This document shows positions 23,640 to 35,720 of a stretch of 64,000 bases of DNA, in pieces. Origin of the DNA: Pegea sp. RAD2-039 (lineage: Eukaryota > Chordata > Thaliacea > Salpida > Salpidae). The translations under genes were made by a program, and so were the position numbers. Location of the stretch: contig JAQGEQ010000056.1 in the NCBI GenBank assembly GCA_034620365.1, positions 1-64,000 on the forward strand, in the 5' to 3' direction. Under the pieces are notes generated by a model. That model was given only the letters and a program-made list of their open reading frames with translations. It searched no databases and was not told where the DNA came from. Positions within the stretch are counted from its first letter, which is position 1; every line of letters starts with the position of its first letter.

Positions 23640-26200
23640 TGAGTCTGTTCATAAAAGAAATATTAATAAGCTTAACTTAAGTTTAATTGAAAAAGAAAGG
23701 TTTTGTATAAAACGTATACAACAATTCAAACTATTTAATTTATATTTTAGTTTATAAATTCACATCTAAATACAAAAATGCATAAAATTACCTATAAAAG
23801 AACTTCAAAATAGAATTAATTATTTTAAAATCATGCTAAAAAGCAATGAAAATAAAAATCACTTCAAATACATTTATTATGAAAAGTTAAAATACTCTTT
23901 TTTAATAAACATCATGTAAGACTGTTTTTAAGGATTAAGAAAACAACTAAAATAATCTGATATTACACTTAAAAAATTTAAGAAATAAAATTTGATGATA
24001 TTTGGTAAGATTGAAGCAAAATAATTTAGTAAAATTAGAATAAAGTAATTTCTTAAAACTTTAAATATTTAAAATAACTCTTAAAAGGAGATTTATTTTT
24101 AAATAAATAAAAATTATTTCTTGTACAGAAAATACAAAGTAGAAAATTCATAGGAAGCAAACTACAATCTTAAGTATAAAGAACGTGAAATTGAAGGTGA
24201 CACGACAATAGATAAAGTAAAATTGGTGACAGCAACTGTTCACGTAAATCTAAAAAGTTTTATCTGAAATTAAACTCCAGATTATCCTTACCATCCTTTA
24301 TTAAAATAAATAAATTTGTTTATCTCAGTGACCTTAAAAATCTGAGCATTTCCACCAAATTTTTCAAAAGTCTTTCACAAGCAACAATGAAAGTAAAAAC
24401 ATCATTCTTAAAGCAAAGAAATCTAAGCTTATGAATAACTTAAATAAGTGAAAATATTTAAGGACAATCAAAATATTTATTAATAGAGAAACCAAAGATA
24501 ACAGAGTGAAGAAAACTATAGTTTGCTCAACTTTTAAATCAGATAATAATCTTAAACAACATGAAATACAAAATAAGCTAAATCATAAATTAATAAAATA
24601 AATGATTAAAAGTAAGAATATTTTATTTTGTAGGCTGATTTGATATAAAATAAATAACTTAAGATTTAATCATTAAAATCATGATACCAATTCTGTGAAT
24701 GAAAAAATGTTTGATTAATTCTTGATTGCCTGTCTTGTATTCCTTCTTCAATTTGCTTCATATAAGTACATGAAAAAGTACTTCATATAATGTTAAAATA
24801 TATTTAAAAGTGTTTAAAGAAAAAGTCATATGAGAAAAAATGTAAAACCTAGAAATGGTTTCTTATTAACTCAGAAACTTTAAATGGTTTTATATTTTTA
24901 AAGATACCAATTTGAAATGTATTAACAACATCTCTAAGAATCTGTTATTTTAAGATCAGATTAGTTTCACAGAAATAGTTTTAAACATTTAGAATCTAAT
25001 AAAACAAAGTAAACAAACTAAAAAAATGATTTAAATAAAAGCTAAATACTAAAGAAGAAAATCAAATTATTTGATAAAATAAATTAAAGCTTACCAAAAA
25101 ACTTACAAATATTTTTTTATAAATCTTGATATAATAAAACAAAGAGAAAAATTAAAAACATCTCAATTAAGGTTTTATTTATATATAAAAACACATTTAG
25201 CTATAAATAAGATAAAATAATTGTTTATCTCAACTTAACATAATTAGAATAATAAGTTTTATTAAAAAAAATAAATATTTGAATAATAAACAGGACTAGG
25301 AAAAATAGTAAATCAAAAATTACGAAAAGTAATAATATAAGTAATTCTTTGTTTATTTAAGTTTTCTTTAACTCATTTTTTATGAATAAAAATAAACTAG
25401 TAAAATAAAAAGAAATTCAGATAATCAGTTCCAGAATAGTACCAATGCTATAAACTTACATTTTATAAAAGTTATGATATCTAGTTTTATATTTAATTAT
25501 ATATTTAGAGTATTTTATTATACTTGTAACCAACTTTAATAAATAATATTTCATCTTTTGATATTCTAAAAAATATAAAACATTAAAAGTTGAAAAGAAA
25601 TCATAATTTTAATTTAATCAATTAGTTTAATAATAAACTTTCAATTAAATATATAAAAATAATTTTAATTTTAGTCTTAATAAATTAATTTTACTTTAGA
25701 AATATTTATTAAGAATCAAAATCATAAAAATTCAAAACTTTAAGATAATCAAAATCAAATTTATGCAGAAAATTATAATATCAAATCTACTTAATAATAA
25801 ATCATTTAAATAAAATATTTTTATAAATTAATTAATTAAACAAAACCGACTTATATTAAACTTTACATATTTAATTTATTTACCAAAACTTTAAACTTAC
25901 TTAGTAAAACAGCAAATCTAAAATAAGAAAAACAAACTGATTTAAATATTTCTAATATATCAATAAATTTATTTAATAAAAGGATAAACAAATAAAACTA
26001 AATTCAAAACCTTTAATATCTTCAGATACTTCCTTTATAAAATTGAATTTGTTTTCTTCATAAATATAATATTTTTCTGCAGAATCAGAATACTTAATGT
26101 TCATTTTTAACACTTAAAGGATAATTCAAATTGACTTCAACATATCTCACTCGTTTTATATCATTTGTTTAAGTCGAGCTTGAAATTGATGTTATGACTA
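23640..26200. other. Long AT-rich stretch without recognisable genes
   Basis: Upstream region of the homeodomain/zinc-finger gene plus about 2 kb of A/T-rich low-complexity sequence. No frame above background, no repeat shared with the rest of the window and no RNA gene was recognised. A promoter for the minus-strand gene presumably lies in the first few hundred bases, but no specific element stands out. Confidence 0.5.
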
Positions 26201-26229
26201 TTATGGTGTTCATCATTTATAGGTGTTTT

Positions 26230-26415
26230 CAAAAAGAAAAGAAAAAAAACGAAAACCTAAGCCACGACCAACTCTTCTAGTTTAAGTGAATCTTAAAATG
26301 AATACTAAAAAAGTAAATTAAAGCATTCTATTAAGTCCAGAGCATCAAGGCGTCAAACATCATCTTATTCTAGCTCTTCTAGTGTTGAAGATAACAAATA
26401 TGGAAGATATTGACT
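26230..26415 (+). pseudogene. Basic, serine-rich terminal exon-like fragment
   Basis: After an AG acceptor-like site, several frames give Lys/Arg-rich then Ser-rich sequence, for example KHSIKSRASRRQTSSYSSSS followed by SVEDNKYGRY and a stop near 26405. It resembles the C-terminal tail of SR-type or other basic nuclear proteins. The upstream half has stops in this frame, and no partner exons were found, so it is probably a broken or stray exon. Confidence 0.25.
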
Positions 26416-26804
26416 CATTTCATATTTAATTGTAAATTTTTAAACATCACCAACCTATAAACATTTTTTTCTTTGTTGTTTCAATTTTATCTATTAATAA
26501 AAGGTGGTTTAAACTTTGTAACTTTTGTATCAGCTGATGAATAATATTTAAATCAAAAATTCTCAGACAAAATTTTTTAATTCTTAAAAATAAAAAATGA
26601 CATTTTACAATAAAAAGTTGACGATGTATGCAAAAAAAGACAATTTAAATCAAAATTGTATAATTTAATATTAAGAATTAAAAAAATAACTTTAATTCTT
26701 GTTTAAACTAAATATAGTTCGAAAAAATACACTTTTAACTTACAATAAAACATTACGAGACGAAAATGAAAAACGTTAAAATACAAAAAGCTTAAAGATC
26801 TTAA

Positions 26805-27285
26805 TCATATCACTGTCTGAATCACCACGATTAGCCGCTACCTTATGTTTATAGGCTTCAAGTACCAAACGAATCTTTATAGTTTTTAAATCAAATACTT
26901 CTAGATGCCCACGGTCACAATAGTATCCAAAAGTCATTGGTAGTTTCTGTTTTTCTAATAATCAAATAGTTCCATTTTTAGTATGCACTTGAATGATATA
27001 TATCAAAGATTCAGTATTTGATCTCTCATATATTATAAAATTATCTTTTGAAATCAAAGTAATGAGAGTATCAGTTGCTGTTACTTCAATATACAGAGTA
27101 CGATCATAAAGATTTAGAGGATCCATGCTTGCATTAACCATTGCAAGATAACCATCTGATTCTGTACCAACTACAATCAACATGGACTTTTTATCGTCCA
27201 AATTTTCTCTATGACGCAGCAGCATTTTGTGGCACACCATTTAGTGATTGATTTAATTTGTCCTTCATCCTTCAAATTAGATTTT
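26805..27285 (-). pseudogene. WIPI-like copy W3, internal part only, broken
   Basis: On the minus strand this matches residues about 58-220 of the WIPI-like protein at 38493-39599: KSNLKDEGQIKS near 27285, then ESDGYLAMVN, VTATDTLITLISKDNF and, after a stop following KNGTI, LEKQKLPMTFGYYCDRGHLEVFDL. One A is missing in the ACAAAAATGCTGCTG region near 27221-27232, which shifts the frame, and a stop near 26962 breaks it again. At its 5' end (27285) the copy is joined to a C2H2 finger remnant, so it is a recombination product. Confidence 0.75.
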
Positions 27286-27375
27286 TGGTGAGCTTTGAGG
27301 CAGCATTTTTATTCAAAGCATTTTCCATACAGATGACAAACAAATCCTTTGTGTTTAACTTGGCTCATAGTATTA
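27275..27375 (-). pseudogene. Isolated C2H2 finger remnant fused to WIPI copy W3
   Basis: The minus strand reads HKGFVCHLYGKCFE, a stop, then KCCLKAHQK, matching the pattern of the FVC..CGKTF..L..H fingers in the gene at 21368-23626, with the second cysteine and one other position altered. It lies in the same direction as W3 and runs into it without a gap. Confidence 0.45.
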
Positions 27376-27379
27376 TACA

Positions 27380-28290
27380 AATAAAACGTTTAAAGTTGAA
27401 TGAGATAGCGAGTAACCAACAGTTATTAAACACAAAGAATAATATGAAATGAGTAAATTTTTGATAGCACTAAAGAGTTAGTCAGATTAGAATATAGAGA
27501 TTCTCAGAAAAAGTCAATAGTTTTTGTAAGCAGTAAATAACTAAAAATATTATGAGATGTTCCAGGTTATACTAAGCATCAAGACTTTACCTAGAATGTG
27601 CGCAATTCCTGTGAACGGGTTCTCTTGAATTTCAGCGTCTTGATTAGTTTTTTTGTGTTTTTTTAATGAACTTTTAAAAATTTTATATAAACACTTAACT
27701 TTAAATGATATTATGATGTCATAATAGTTGATTTTATTGTTTGTTTATTTTTTTCTTGTTTGATGTTAAATCTAAATTTTTTAATCGTAGATACTTTAAT
27801 GTAATGAATTGGGCAAACTTTTCAAATGTTTTTGTTGAATTGTCTGACAAGTCTTTTCTTAAAGTGGTTTTTATAATTTTAAAGTTTTAGTATCTAATGA
27901 CTAGTAAAATTGTTGCATCAGTAAAAGAAATTGTGATGCAAGTTTATATATTACAAAATGTTCAAAAGTAAACAACAAATTTGATTTCAAAGGATCAACA
28001 AATGATAGTGCAGATGGTGGTGGATGTGAAAGTTGTTTTAATCGACCAGAGATTAAAAGAAAGAAAATGGGAAGAACACTGTTATAACAACAATTTCTAA
28101 AGTAAAGTAACAATGTTTCTAATGTTATAACTAATCGTAGACAATAAAATATTTCTGACCAATAGTACCTTATATTCATTACAAATAATGAATTATTGCC
28201 ATATCAGATATTTATTATTTTCTTATACTTATCTGCTTTAATTAGTAATTAAGTTCACCTCTTAACATGACCAATAAAACTAGTAATAGG
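27380..28290. other. Gap with one small cysteine-containing frame
   Basis: Mostly AT-rich. On the plus strand about 27918-28088 reads as a short frame with six cysteines (CISKRNCDASLYITKC ... GGGCESCFNRPEIKRKKMG) and then a stop; the opposite strand is also open at 27901-28179. No homologue elsewhere in the window and no splice partners were found, so neither is annotated as a gene. Confidence 0.3.
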
Positions 28291-28299
28291 GGTTTTCAA

Positions 28300-29020
28300 T
28301 TGATTTTATTGTTACAGAATTTCCTGAGGACATTAAAGATAAATTCGTTTGACGAAAAAACTTTTCAAACAAAACAATTTGGACGATAATGGTGTTGCTA
28401 AAAATTCAGCTTTAGATGTTCATATAAGTGATCATTGGACAAAAACGTTCTTGATGATGAACACTTAAATGTTGTTAATGATTGCAACTTTGAAAAAGGA
28501 AATGCTTGAAAATGAATATGAAAAATATTTTGAAGATGCTCTGAACAATGATGATAGCGTGATAAAAGTTAAAAAAATATTTCTAGTGGAAGAATATTAA
28601 ATTCTTTAAGAAACACTCAAATTGAAAAATCAAAAATTTTAATCATCTAATTAGTCACAAAGCTAATCTTATCAATAACTTCAAGTAGCTTTTTACTGCT
28701 AAAAGTCTTCAGAAAAAAATAAAGAAACTGAAATGGAATCCGGAATTACTCAAAAGAAGTAAATTAAACTTTTTCAATTATTTGCATAAAAATATCTCTT
28801 AATAATGTTTCTACTACTAGAATAAAATTAATTTTGTATAAAAAACATTTTGTTGCTGCTGTCTTTTGTCACTGCGAGTTTTGTGAAGACATTTTTTGTC
28901 ATAAGAAAGTTTTTGAATTTCATCTTACAGGAAAACATCCATTTGATAAAAAGTATCCATGCAATCTTTGTGACTATTCTACTAAGTATATAAGTTTGAT
29001 ATATCCTGCGTACTAAAGTT
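28300..29020 (+). pseudogene. Homeodomain/C2H2 gene remnant C, acidic exon to second finger
   Basis: Plus-strand copy, opposite to the intact gene. The acceptor at about 28316 (TTATTGTTACAG) matches the acidic-exon acceptor of the intact gene. The acidic exon follows with stops (to about 28590), then the linker exon (near 28707-28765), then one open stretch encoding finger one (HCEFCEDIFCHKKVFEFH) and the start of finger two (YPCNLCDYSTK). Similarity ends there and flank of the inverted KLHL copy begins. It resembles remnant A at 1.4-2.0 kb most. Confidence 0.7.
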
Positions 29021-29029
29021 TTTCCGACA

Positions 29030-32000
29030 AGTTTCTCTAGTTGTTGATAAGAAATAGTATGAGCGTCAGACATGTTCACTTAGTTTTGATATGATTCTTA
29101 TAATTAACTCAAACAGTCTCTCTATAGCCGAAAATTTGCGTCACCGAAAGAAATATTTCTATTAATTTATAGGAAAATTGTTTTGTATTGATTGATGGGC
29201 AGCAATTAGAAAAGTTGTATAATTGTTTAAAATTAAGAGCAAATCATATTTTAGTTATTTTACTTCCTCTTCTTAAAATAAAAAAATTAAATTAAATTTT
29301 TTCCCAACAACAAAGACAAGTTTATTAAATAGTAAAAATCAAACAAGTTATAACATTGTTATAATAATTACTTTAAAGCGCTAGAAAACTTTATTATATT
29401 TTGGAAACTATCAAACAACTAAAAACATAAAATATTCATATATGAACAATTTGATATTTTTCTAAATGTATTTGAAGAACCTTTGAGTGACCTAAAAAGC
29501 CACTTTTTACTGAAAATAAGCTTTGTAGAAGTTTTGTAGTAAAATGTATTTATTAAAATGGGAAATCTACACGTTTGTCAGTTACACATGGTTGATAGCT
29601 GACTATGACTTCATCAATCCAATCATTAGTTCTTGCAACTTGTTCCCATTTATTTGTTACTTCATTGTAACATTCAACAGCCTCAACACCTAAATCGTCT
29701 CCAGATATACCTCCTGAAACAATCAAAAAGCTCATCACAATTATGGCAACCATTGTAAGCATCTATAAATTGTGATTAATTTCTATTATTATTTTAAAAA
29801 ATTTAAATACCATCAAAAATTTTGATTGAGAGTTTATATTAGAAACAGAAGAAAAACTTACCAAAAACATAAATCTTCTTATTAAAGACAACAGCTTTTG
29901 GGCATACTCTTGCATATTTCATACTTGCTACAAATTCCCAATTATCATTCAGGACATCGTATCTCTCAACAGACTTTAATTCTTCCTCATTCCAACCACC
30001 AATGGCGTAAATATAGTTGCCAAGGGTGACTACACCTTTAATGATTTAAGTATTATTTTTCATCATAAGAACAAAACATCATCGTGAAGTCATCAGCAAG
30101 TACCTGGCTCCCGTCGAGGTGTCAACATCGATTCTACAGAACTCCAATCGTCCTTGTGTGTATCATAGCTGTTCACACAAGCAACTGAATCACCTAAGTC
30201 TTCGCCGCCACCAACAACATACAACATCCTATTGAAGACAGCACAACCGAAATAGTCACGACGTCTATTTAGTGAAGCTCTTTCAGTCCATTCATCAGTA
30301 ATCGGATCGTATCTGCAAAAATATTTCTTGATAAGTGGAGTTTTGGTTGAAATGTCATTTCATCACTCACTTTATCAATCTTTTGCTATCATCAAAAGTT
30401 TCAATAACATACAATTCGTTGTCTATGCCTTGTAGTGTCGGCAAACAAAATCCTTCCTGTAAACTCTTGCACTTTTTCCACTGATTTAGAATTGGGTCGT
30501 ATCTAGAAATATGATAACGTCATATTTAGTTTGTAATGATGATGTCATCATTTGTTTCTTGTTTCTAACCTCTCCATACCACCATTCGTCTTTAACATAT
30601 AAATGAAACCGTTTATTACAACTGAACTTGATGGATTTGAAAGACATAGCTTTGGAAGTTTAAAACAAACATCCGTTTCAAACAAACAAAACTCTACACA
30701 TTTCAATGATTTATCAGCGGATTTATCTAATTCACCTACTACGTAGATCACCTGTGACGTCATATGTCAGTTGTTGAAGTAAAAACTATTTAATTAAATA
30801 TTTATACCTGTGGAATATCAAATTGTCTTGGCTTGCTTTCAACTGAGATGTTAGCTTTGAGGTCTTCAAGGACCTTGCTAAGATATTTATAGCAAATAGC
30901 TTTAGTTATTTCACAATTTTCTAATTGCATAGAAATAAAATTTGGTTTTAACAAATGGCATCGTACCTGGAGAAATCACAATCTTATACTCAAAAGTCTA
31001 CAACTTTACACTTTCTAGATACTTACGTTCTTAATTAGTATATTTAAGCAATGTTTTCTTGATATTAAATCATATTTGATCCAATCTAGAATAGCATTGA
31101 AAACTTGGGATTCAGAAATTACATGAAGCTCATCATTAGTTATTATTTTAGAAATTACAGTGTCTGGTTGTAATTTGAATTCTTCAGTTTGTGAAATCTG
31201 GAAAGTATCATGTGATAAATCAAGAATTTATTTTTATTAAATATTAATTGAACAAGATCAGTAAAAATAACTATGCAAGTATATATTTCATAATTATTTA
31301 TGCTTGATAAAGTGGAAACAATCATTCGACTTAATAAAACATTTCTCTGTTTTCTTACTTCTATAAAGTTGTTTCCAATAAATTTGTTAAATTTAGTAAA
31401 AAGCTCCATATATCCATAGTTCTCAGCAAAGGTTGCCAATTCGAAGCTGTTGGAAATCTCTATTTGACTTTCCTAAAAGCTGTAACAGATAAAGCGTAGT
31501 TACAAAAACTAACAAAAGAAACTGTTTTATAAAACTGACTTACTTGCTACATAACTTCTGTAAACCATTTATTTGATGCATGGAATCTGCAATCATGAGT
31601 TTTTCAACATTTTCATTATTGACTAGTATAGTTTTCTCGTAAATATAATCTACAAGAACAGAAAAGACATTTGGGTCCACACCATTTAAGATAACTTCTT
31701 CAGAATGTGCTTCTTTAAATCCACCTTAGAAATTCAAATAGTTTTTGTGTTTATGTATTGAATTTTTTTAAAACTGAAATTGAATCTTTTAACTTAACTC
31801 ACCACGAAACATAGCTTCAAAATAAGGAGAGGCTGCCACTAATACTTCTTTGTTACAATTGAAACTTCTTTCCAAGTGGTCCATTTTTACTTTGATAGTG
31901 ACATCACAAATCTGAGAAGTTTAATAAAAGTCATCTAGATTGAGTTGCCGAAGATTGATACAATTCTCAACTTCCAAAAACTCATCTCTAAAAAAACCAA

Positions 32001-32890
32001 AATTATAATCTATTTTAATTTCAAAATCATAAAAAAGTAATTACATGAAATAATTAAGTTAGATAAAAATACAAAAAAAAAGTGAATATTTATAAACACA
32101 AATACTAATTTCCATTTTTAAGTTGATAAATAAAGAAGACAATAAAATTAAAGCTTTTCAAAATAACTCAGTAACAGTAAAATCACTCTAAAACAGATTA
32201 AAAATACAAGAAACTCAAGTTTTAACCAACAAGGTCCAAGTTATTAATATCTTCCTAGATGCAACATAAGTAAGCCAAGACACAAAATTCTACTAACCTT
32301 TTATCATCTGTAGGTGGCATAATTGAATCTAAAACAACTTTGCGATTTGAGATTTTTACCATTTTGATGCAGTTAAAAATTTTACAAATTCTATACACTG
32401 TTGATGTTAAATAGATGAATTAGTTGATTTATCTAAACAGTTTAGGTTTTTAAATCATCACATAAATCAAAATATCCAATAATTAATTAGAGATAAATAA
32501 ACTTTTATAATGAAATTTTTGAAGTGATAAACTTAATGGTACCAACTTGTAGCAGTAAGCCAGCTAACAGATTTGTATAAATTTACAGCAAATTGTAAAA
32601 TTATATATGCATGTTATGGTAGTACATTAAACACTATGCCTATTCATTAGATATTTTGAAAAGTATATCAAACCTACACATTTTTTCATTATAATAAAAT
32701 GTAATGAAAGTATATCTTTTGAAAAATACTACTAACAACAAATCATGTCAATAAGAATGATTTCTTATAAAATTCTCATGAAACTTTTTGAAACATACAA
32801 TAACTAGTGATAGATATTTTAAAAATGAATTTTCATGAATTTGTTGACAAATGTAGAGTTTTATATGAATGTGTCCGTCTACTATATTAA
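29030..32890 (-). repeat. Left arm of a large inverted repeat
   Basis: The whole segment, including flanks on both sides of KLHL copy K2, matches the reverse complement of 42600-46495. The outer border is the TAGTAGACGGACACATTC landmark (32870-32888 here, 42604-42622 in the other arm) and the inner-gene border is the CAACAACTAG landmark near 29036 and 46486. A direct copy of the same unit also covers 49720-53610. Confidence 0.75.
29553..32362 (-). pseudogene. KLHL copy K2, all eleven exons present but two nonsense codons
   Basis: On the minus strand the gene starts with an ATG at 32362 (exon 32362-32298) and has the same eleven-exon plan as the intact copy, ending at 29553. The BTB exon has TAA at 31923-31921 where the intact copy has AAA and others CAA, and the fourth exon has TAG at 31475-31473 where intact copies have TTG in NFLES. 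Everything downstream, including all Kelch exons, is open with canonical splice sites. The damage is recent in appearance, since the remainder is nearly identical to the other copies. Confidence 0.85.
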
Positions 32891-32895
32891 AGAAT

Positions 32896-33766
32896 TTATT
32901 TATTGCATCTATTAGAAATCCACCCAATTTTCAGAATTAACTTTGTTGCCAACATTTCCAAAAGTTTTCCTATCATAAAAGCTCCAAAACAATAAGCAAG
33001 CATTTGATTGTTCAATCTGATAGTAGTTACATCACTATTTGCAGCTATGATAGAAGCGGGAGCTACTTTTATAGAGCAAGTTCCATTAAAATCAGTTTCG
33101 TTAGACACACCAGTAGTTTGTTCTTTTTGATGAAACCATGCTTTTTGTGTCGTTAGTTGAAAAAGTACAGCTTTTATAAAGGTTTGTTTGTAATAGGATA
33201 TTATGCTTTCAGAATAAGATACTGCAAATGAATGTACAGCTACAAAATTCAAAAGAGAGCTCAACGCATGGGTATTGTTAATTTGTCAAAAGAGAGCTCA
33301 ACGCATGGGTATTGTTAATTTGTCCTAGTATCCAATCATTAACAGGATAACCGTACAATAAACTAGTCAATTCATTTTTAGTTGAATAACCAACAATTAT
33401 TTGGGAATCATAAGCGGTGCTGTTTGTGAGGTTGCTTCCATTAACAGCATTTGATCCAAACTTTGGATAATTTGGTTCAGCTTGATGATTCTTAGTACTC
33501 ATAATGATTAGAAGAAAACATAAAATTTCCGTAATTTTTTTCTTATAAAATTTTCTCTCTGAAGTTTTGCAGATCCATAATGTCAATGATATTATAAAGG
33601 TTTTCATTTTATAACTATTTTTACAAAGCTGAAAAATAAATTGTTTTATTAAAAGAGTAAAATTATATAAATTATAAGCTGTGTTAGAAATATAAGTAAA
33701 TAATTGCTTAGCTTGCAATGTCTGATTTTTAAGGCCAGGAAAGTACGTTGGGCGGATGGAAAACAT
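32896..33766 (-). pseudogene. Tandem membrane-protein gene T1, broken by a 37-bp duplication
   Basis: Nearly identical to T2 (34302-35180). A 37-bp stretch at 33250-33286 is repeated exactly at 33287-33323, within the NTHALSSLLNF coding region, and shifts the frame because 37 is not a multiple of three. The two halves are open at 33278-33766 and 32896-33264. The last 20 or so codons differ from T2 because homology ends near 32900. Confidence 0.75.
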
Positions 33767-34009
33767 CTACTGTTTCCTATATTATCCGTTTCTTTTCATT
33801 TTAGGTTTTAAATAGCAAGAAATTAAACGAAAATTAAAAAAAAACTAGAAAAATAATAGAAGAATTTAAGAAAACCTAAGAAAACTAAAAAAAGTAAAAA
33901 ACCAGGTATTAATTTAGTTTGCATGTAAACAACGTGTATAGGATGTATGAAATGAAATAAAATATTTCAATTTCACTGTATAAGTTTAAAAGCTTTTACT
34001 TTCTGAAGA

Positions 34010-34300
34010 GGCATACCCAGCTAACACTTATATGGAATAGCCGCAATCTCAGATACTCTATAATTGGACAAAGCCCAATAATTTGGTGATCATCATTTGA
34101 TTGCGACCTCCATTGTTAGTGGTTTTCTTGCCTGACTTCAGTTGTTACAAAATCAACTAGCCCTGGTAGCTAGGCAGGCTAGATTTCTAATCGCAAATAT
34201 GTGCACAACAGTACTCAATCTCAAACCTCTGACTTGTTAGGTGGATATGAAAGCTACTATACCTCGCCGAAAGACAATTAATTTTGTATACCTCAGTAAG
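34010..34300 (-). repeat. Conserved non-coding block (family N), full copy 1
   Basis: About 290 bp almost identical to 35420-35720; its outer 160 bp also occur at 2005-2165 in reverse orientation. It lies upstream of T1 and directly beyond the stop codon of T2. It contains a palindromic-looking CTTGCC/GGCAAG pair and no long frame. Confidence 0.5.
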
Positions 34301-34301
34301 C

Positions 34302-35180
34302 TTATTTTTCATATATCTTAAGTGTACGTAGGACTCGTTTTAAAAGAAGCATAATGCATCTATTAGAAATCCACCCAATTTTCATAATTAACTTTGTTGC
34401 CAACATTTCCAAAAGTTTTCCTATCATAAAAGCTACAAAACAACAAGCAAGCATTTGATTGTTCAAGCTGATAGTAGTTACATCGCTATTTGCAGCTATG
34501 ATAGAAGCTGGAGGTACTTTTATAGAGCAAGTTCCATTAAAATCAGTTTCGTTAGACACACCAGCAGTTTGTTCTTTTTGATGAAACCATGCTTTTTGTG
34601 TCGTTAGTTGAAAAAGTACAGCTTTTATAAAGGTTTGTTTGTAATAGGATATTATGCTTTCAGAATAAGATACTGCAAATGAATGTACAGCTACAAAATT
34701 CAAAAGAGAGCTCAACGCATGAGTATTGTTAATTTGTCCTAGTATCCAATCATTAACAGGATAACCGTACAATAAACTAGTCAATTCATTTTTAGTTGAA
34801 TAACCAATAATTATTTGGGAATCATAAACGGTGCTGTTTGTGAGGGTGTTTCCATTAACAGCATTTGATCCAAACTTTGGATAATTTGGTTCAGCGTGAT
34901 GATTCTTAGTACTCATTATGATTAGAAGAAAACATAAAATTTCCGTAATTTTTTTCTTATAGAATTTTCTCTCTGAAGTTTTGCAGATCCATAATGTCAA
35001 TGATATTATAAAGGTTTTCATTTTATAACTATTTTTACAAAGCTGAAAAATAAATTGTTTTATTAAAAGAGTAAAATTATATAAATTATAAGCTGTGTTA
35101 GAAATATAAGTAAATAATTGCTTAGCTTGCAATGTCTGATTTTTAAAGCCAAGAAGGTACGTTGGGCTGATGGAAAACAT
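34302..35180 (-). CDS. Predicted glycosylated membrane protein T2, family unknown
   Basis: The only unbroken member of a three-copy tandem family. The frame is open for 292 codons from 35180, but an acceptor-like TTTTTCAG at about 35043-35050 precedes an ATG at 35021, so the protein more likely starts there (239 residues, MKTFIISLTLW...). It then has a hydrophobic stretch (ITEILCFLLIIM), a central region with several N-glycosylation sequons (NST, NNT, NET, NGT) and a C-terminal hydrophobic segment (MLACCFVAFMIGKLLEMLA) followed by a basic tail. This suggests an ectodomain between two membrane or signal segments. I do not recognise the family and assign no function. Neighbour copies T1 and T3 are damaged; the spacing between units is about 1.43 kb. 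Confidence 0.55.
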   Translation of the reverse strand: MFSISPTYLLGFKNQTLQAKQLFTYISNTAYNLYNFTLLIKQFIFQLCKNSYKMKTFIISLTLWICKTSERKFYKKKITEILCFLLIIMSTKNHHAEPNYPKFGSNAVNGNTLTNSTVYDSQIIIGYSTKNELTSLLYGYPVNDWILGQINNTHALSSLLNFVAVHSFAVSYSESIISYYKQTFIKAVLFQLTTQKAWFHQKEQTAGVSNETDFNGTCSIKVPPASIIAANSDVTTISLNNQMLACCFVAFMIGKLLEMLATKLIMKIGWISNRCIMLLLKRVLRTLKIYEK

Positions 35181-35419
35181 CTACTGTTTCCTATTTTATC
35201 CGTTTCTTTTCATTTTAGGTTTTAAATAGCGAGAAATTAAACGAAAATTAAAAAAAAACTAGAAAAATAATAGAAGAAATTAAGAAAACCTAAGAAAACT
35301 AAAAAAAGTAAAAAACCAGGTATTAATTTAGTTTGCATGTAAAAAACGTGTATAGGATGTATGAAATGAAATAAAATATTTCAATTTCACTGTATAAGTT
35401 TAACAGCTTTTACTTTCTG

Positions 35420-35720
35420 AAGAGGCATACCCAGCTAACACTTATATGGAATAGCCGCAATCTCAGATACTCTATAATTGGACAAAGCCCAATAATTTGG
35501 TGATCATCATTTGATTGCGACCTCCATTGTTAGTGGTTTTCTTGCCTGACTTCAGTTGTTACAAAATCAACTTGCCCTGGTAGCTAGGCAAGCTAGTTTT
35601 TTAATCGCAAATATGTGCGCAACAGTACTCAATCTCAAACCTCTGACTTTTTAGGTGGATATGAAAGCTACTATACCTCGCCGAAAGACAATTAATTTTG
35701 TAGACCTCAGTAAGCTTATT
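35420..35720 (-). repeat. Conserved non-coding block (family N), full copy 2
   Basis: Second full copy of the block at 34010-34300, upstream of T2 and adjoining the end of T3. The two differ at few positions, similar to the level seen in the flanking tandem unit, so they need not be under special constraint. Confidence 0.5.

Noticed and set aside
24000..26200. Possible gene in the A/T-rich stretch upstream of the zinc-finger gene
   Set aside because: Frames are short and made of low-complexity Lys, Asn, Ile and Phe codons, with no splice-compatible conserved parts.
34010..34300. tRNA, 5S or spliceosomal RNA identity for the conserved non-coding block
   Set aside because: No acceptor stem, no clean A and B boxes in register and no match to U1-U6 or 5S landmarks could be found by eye.
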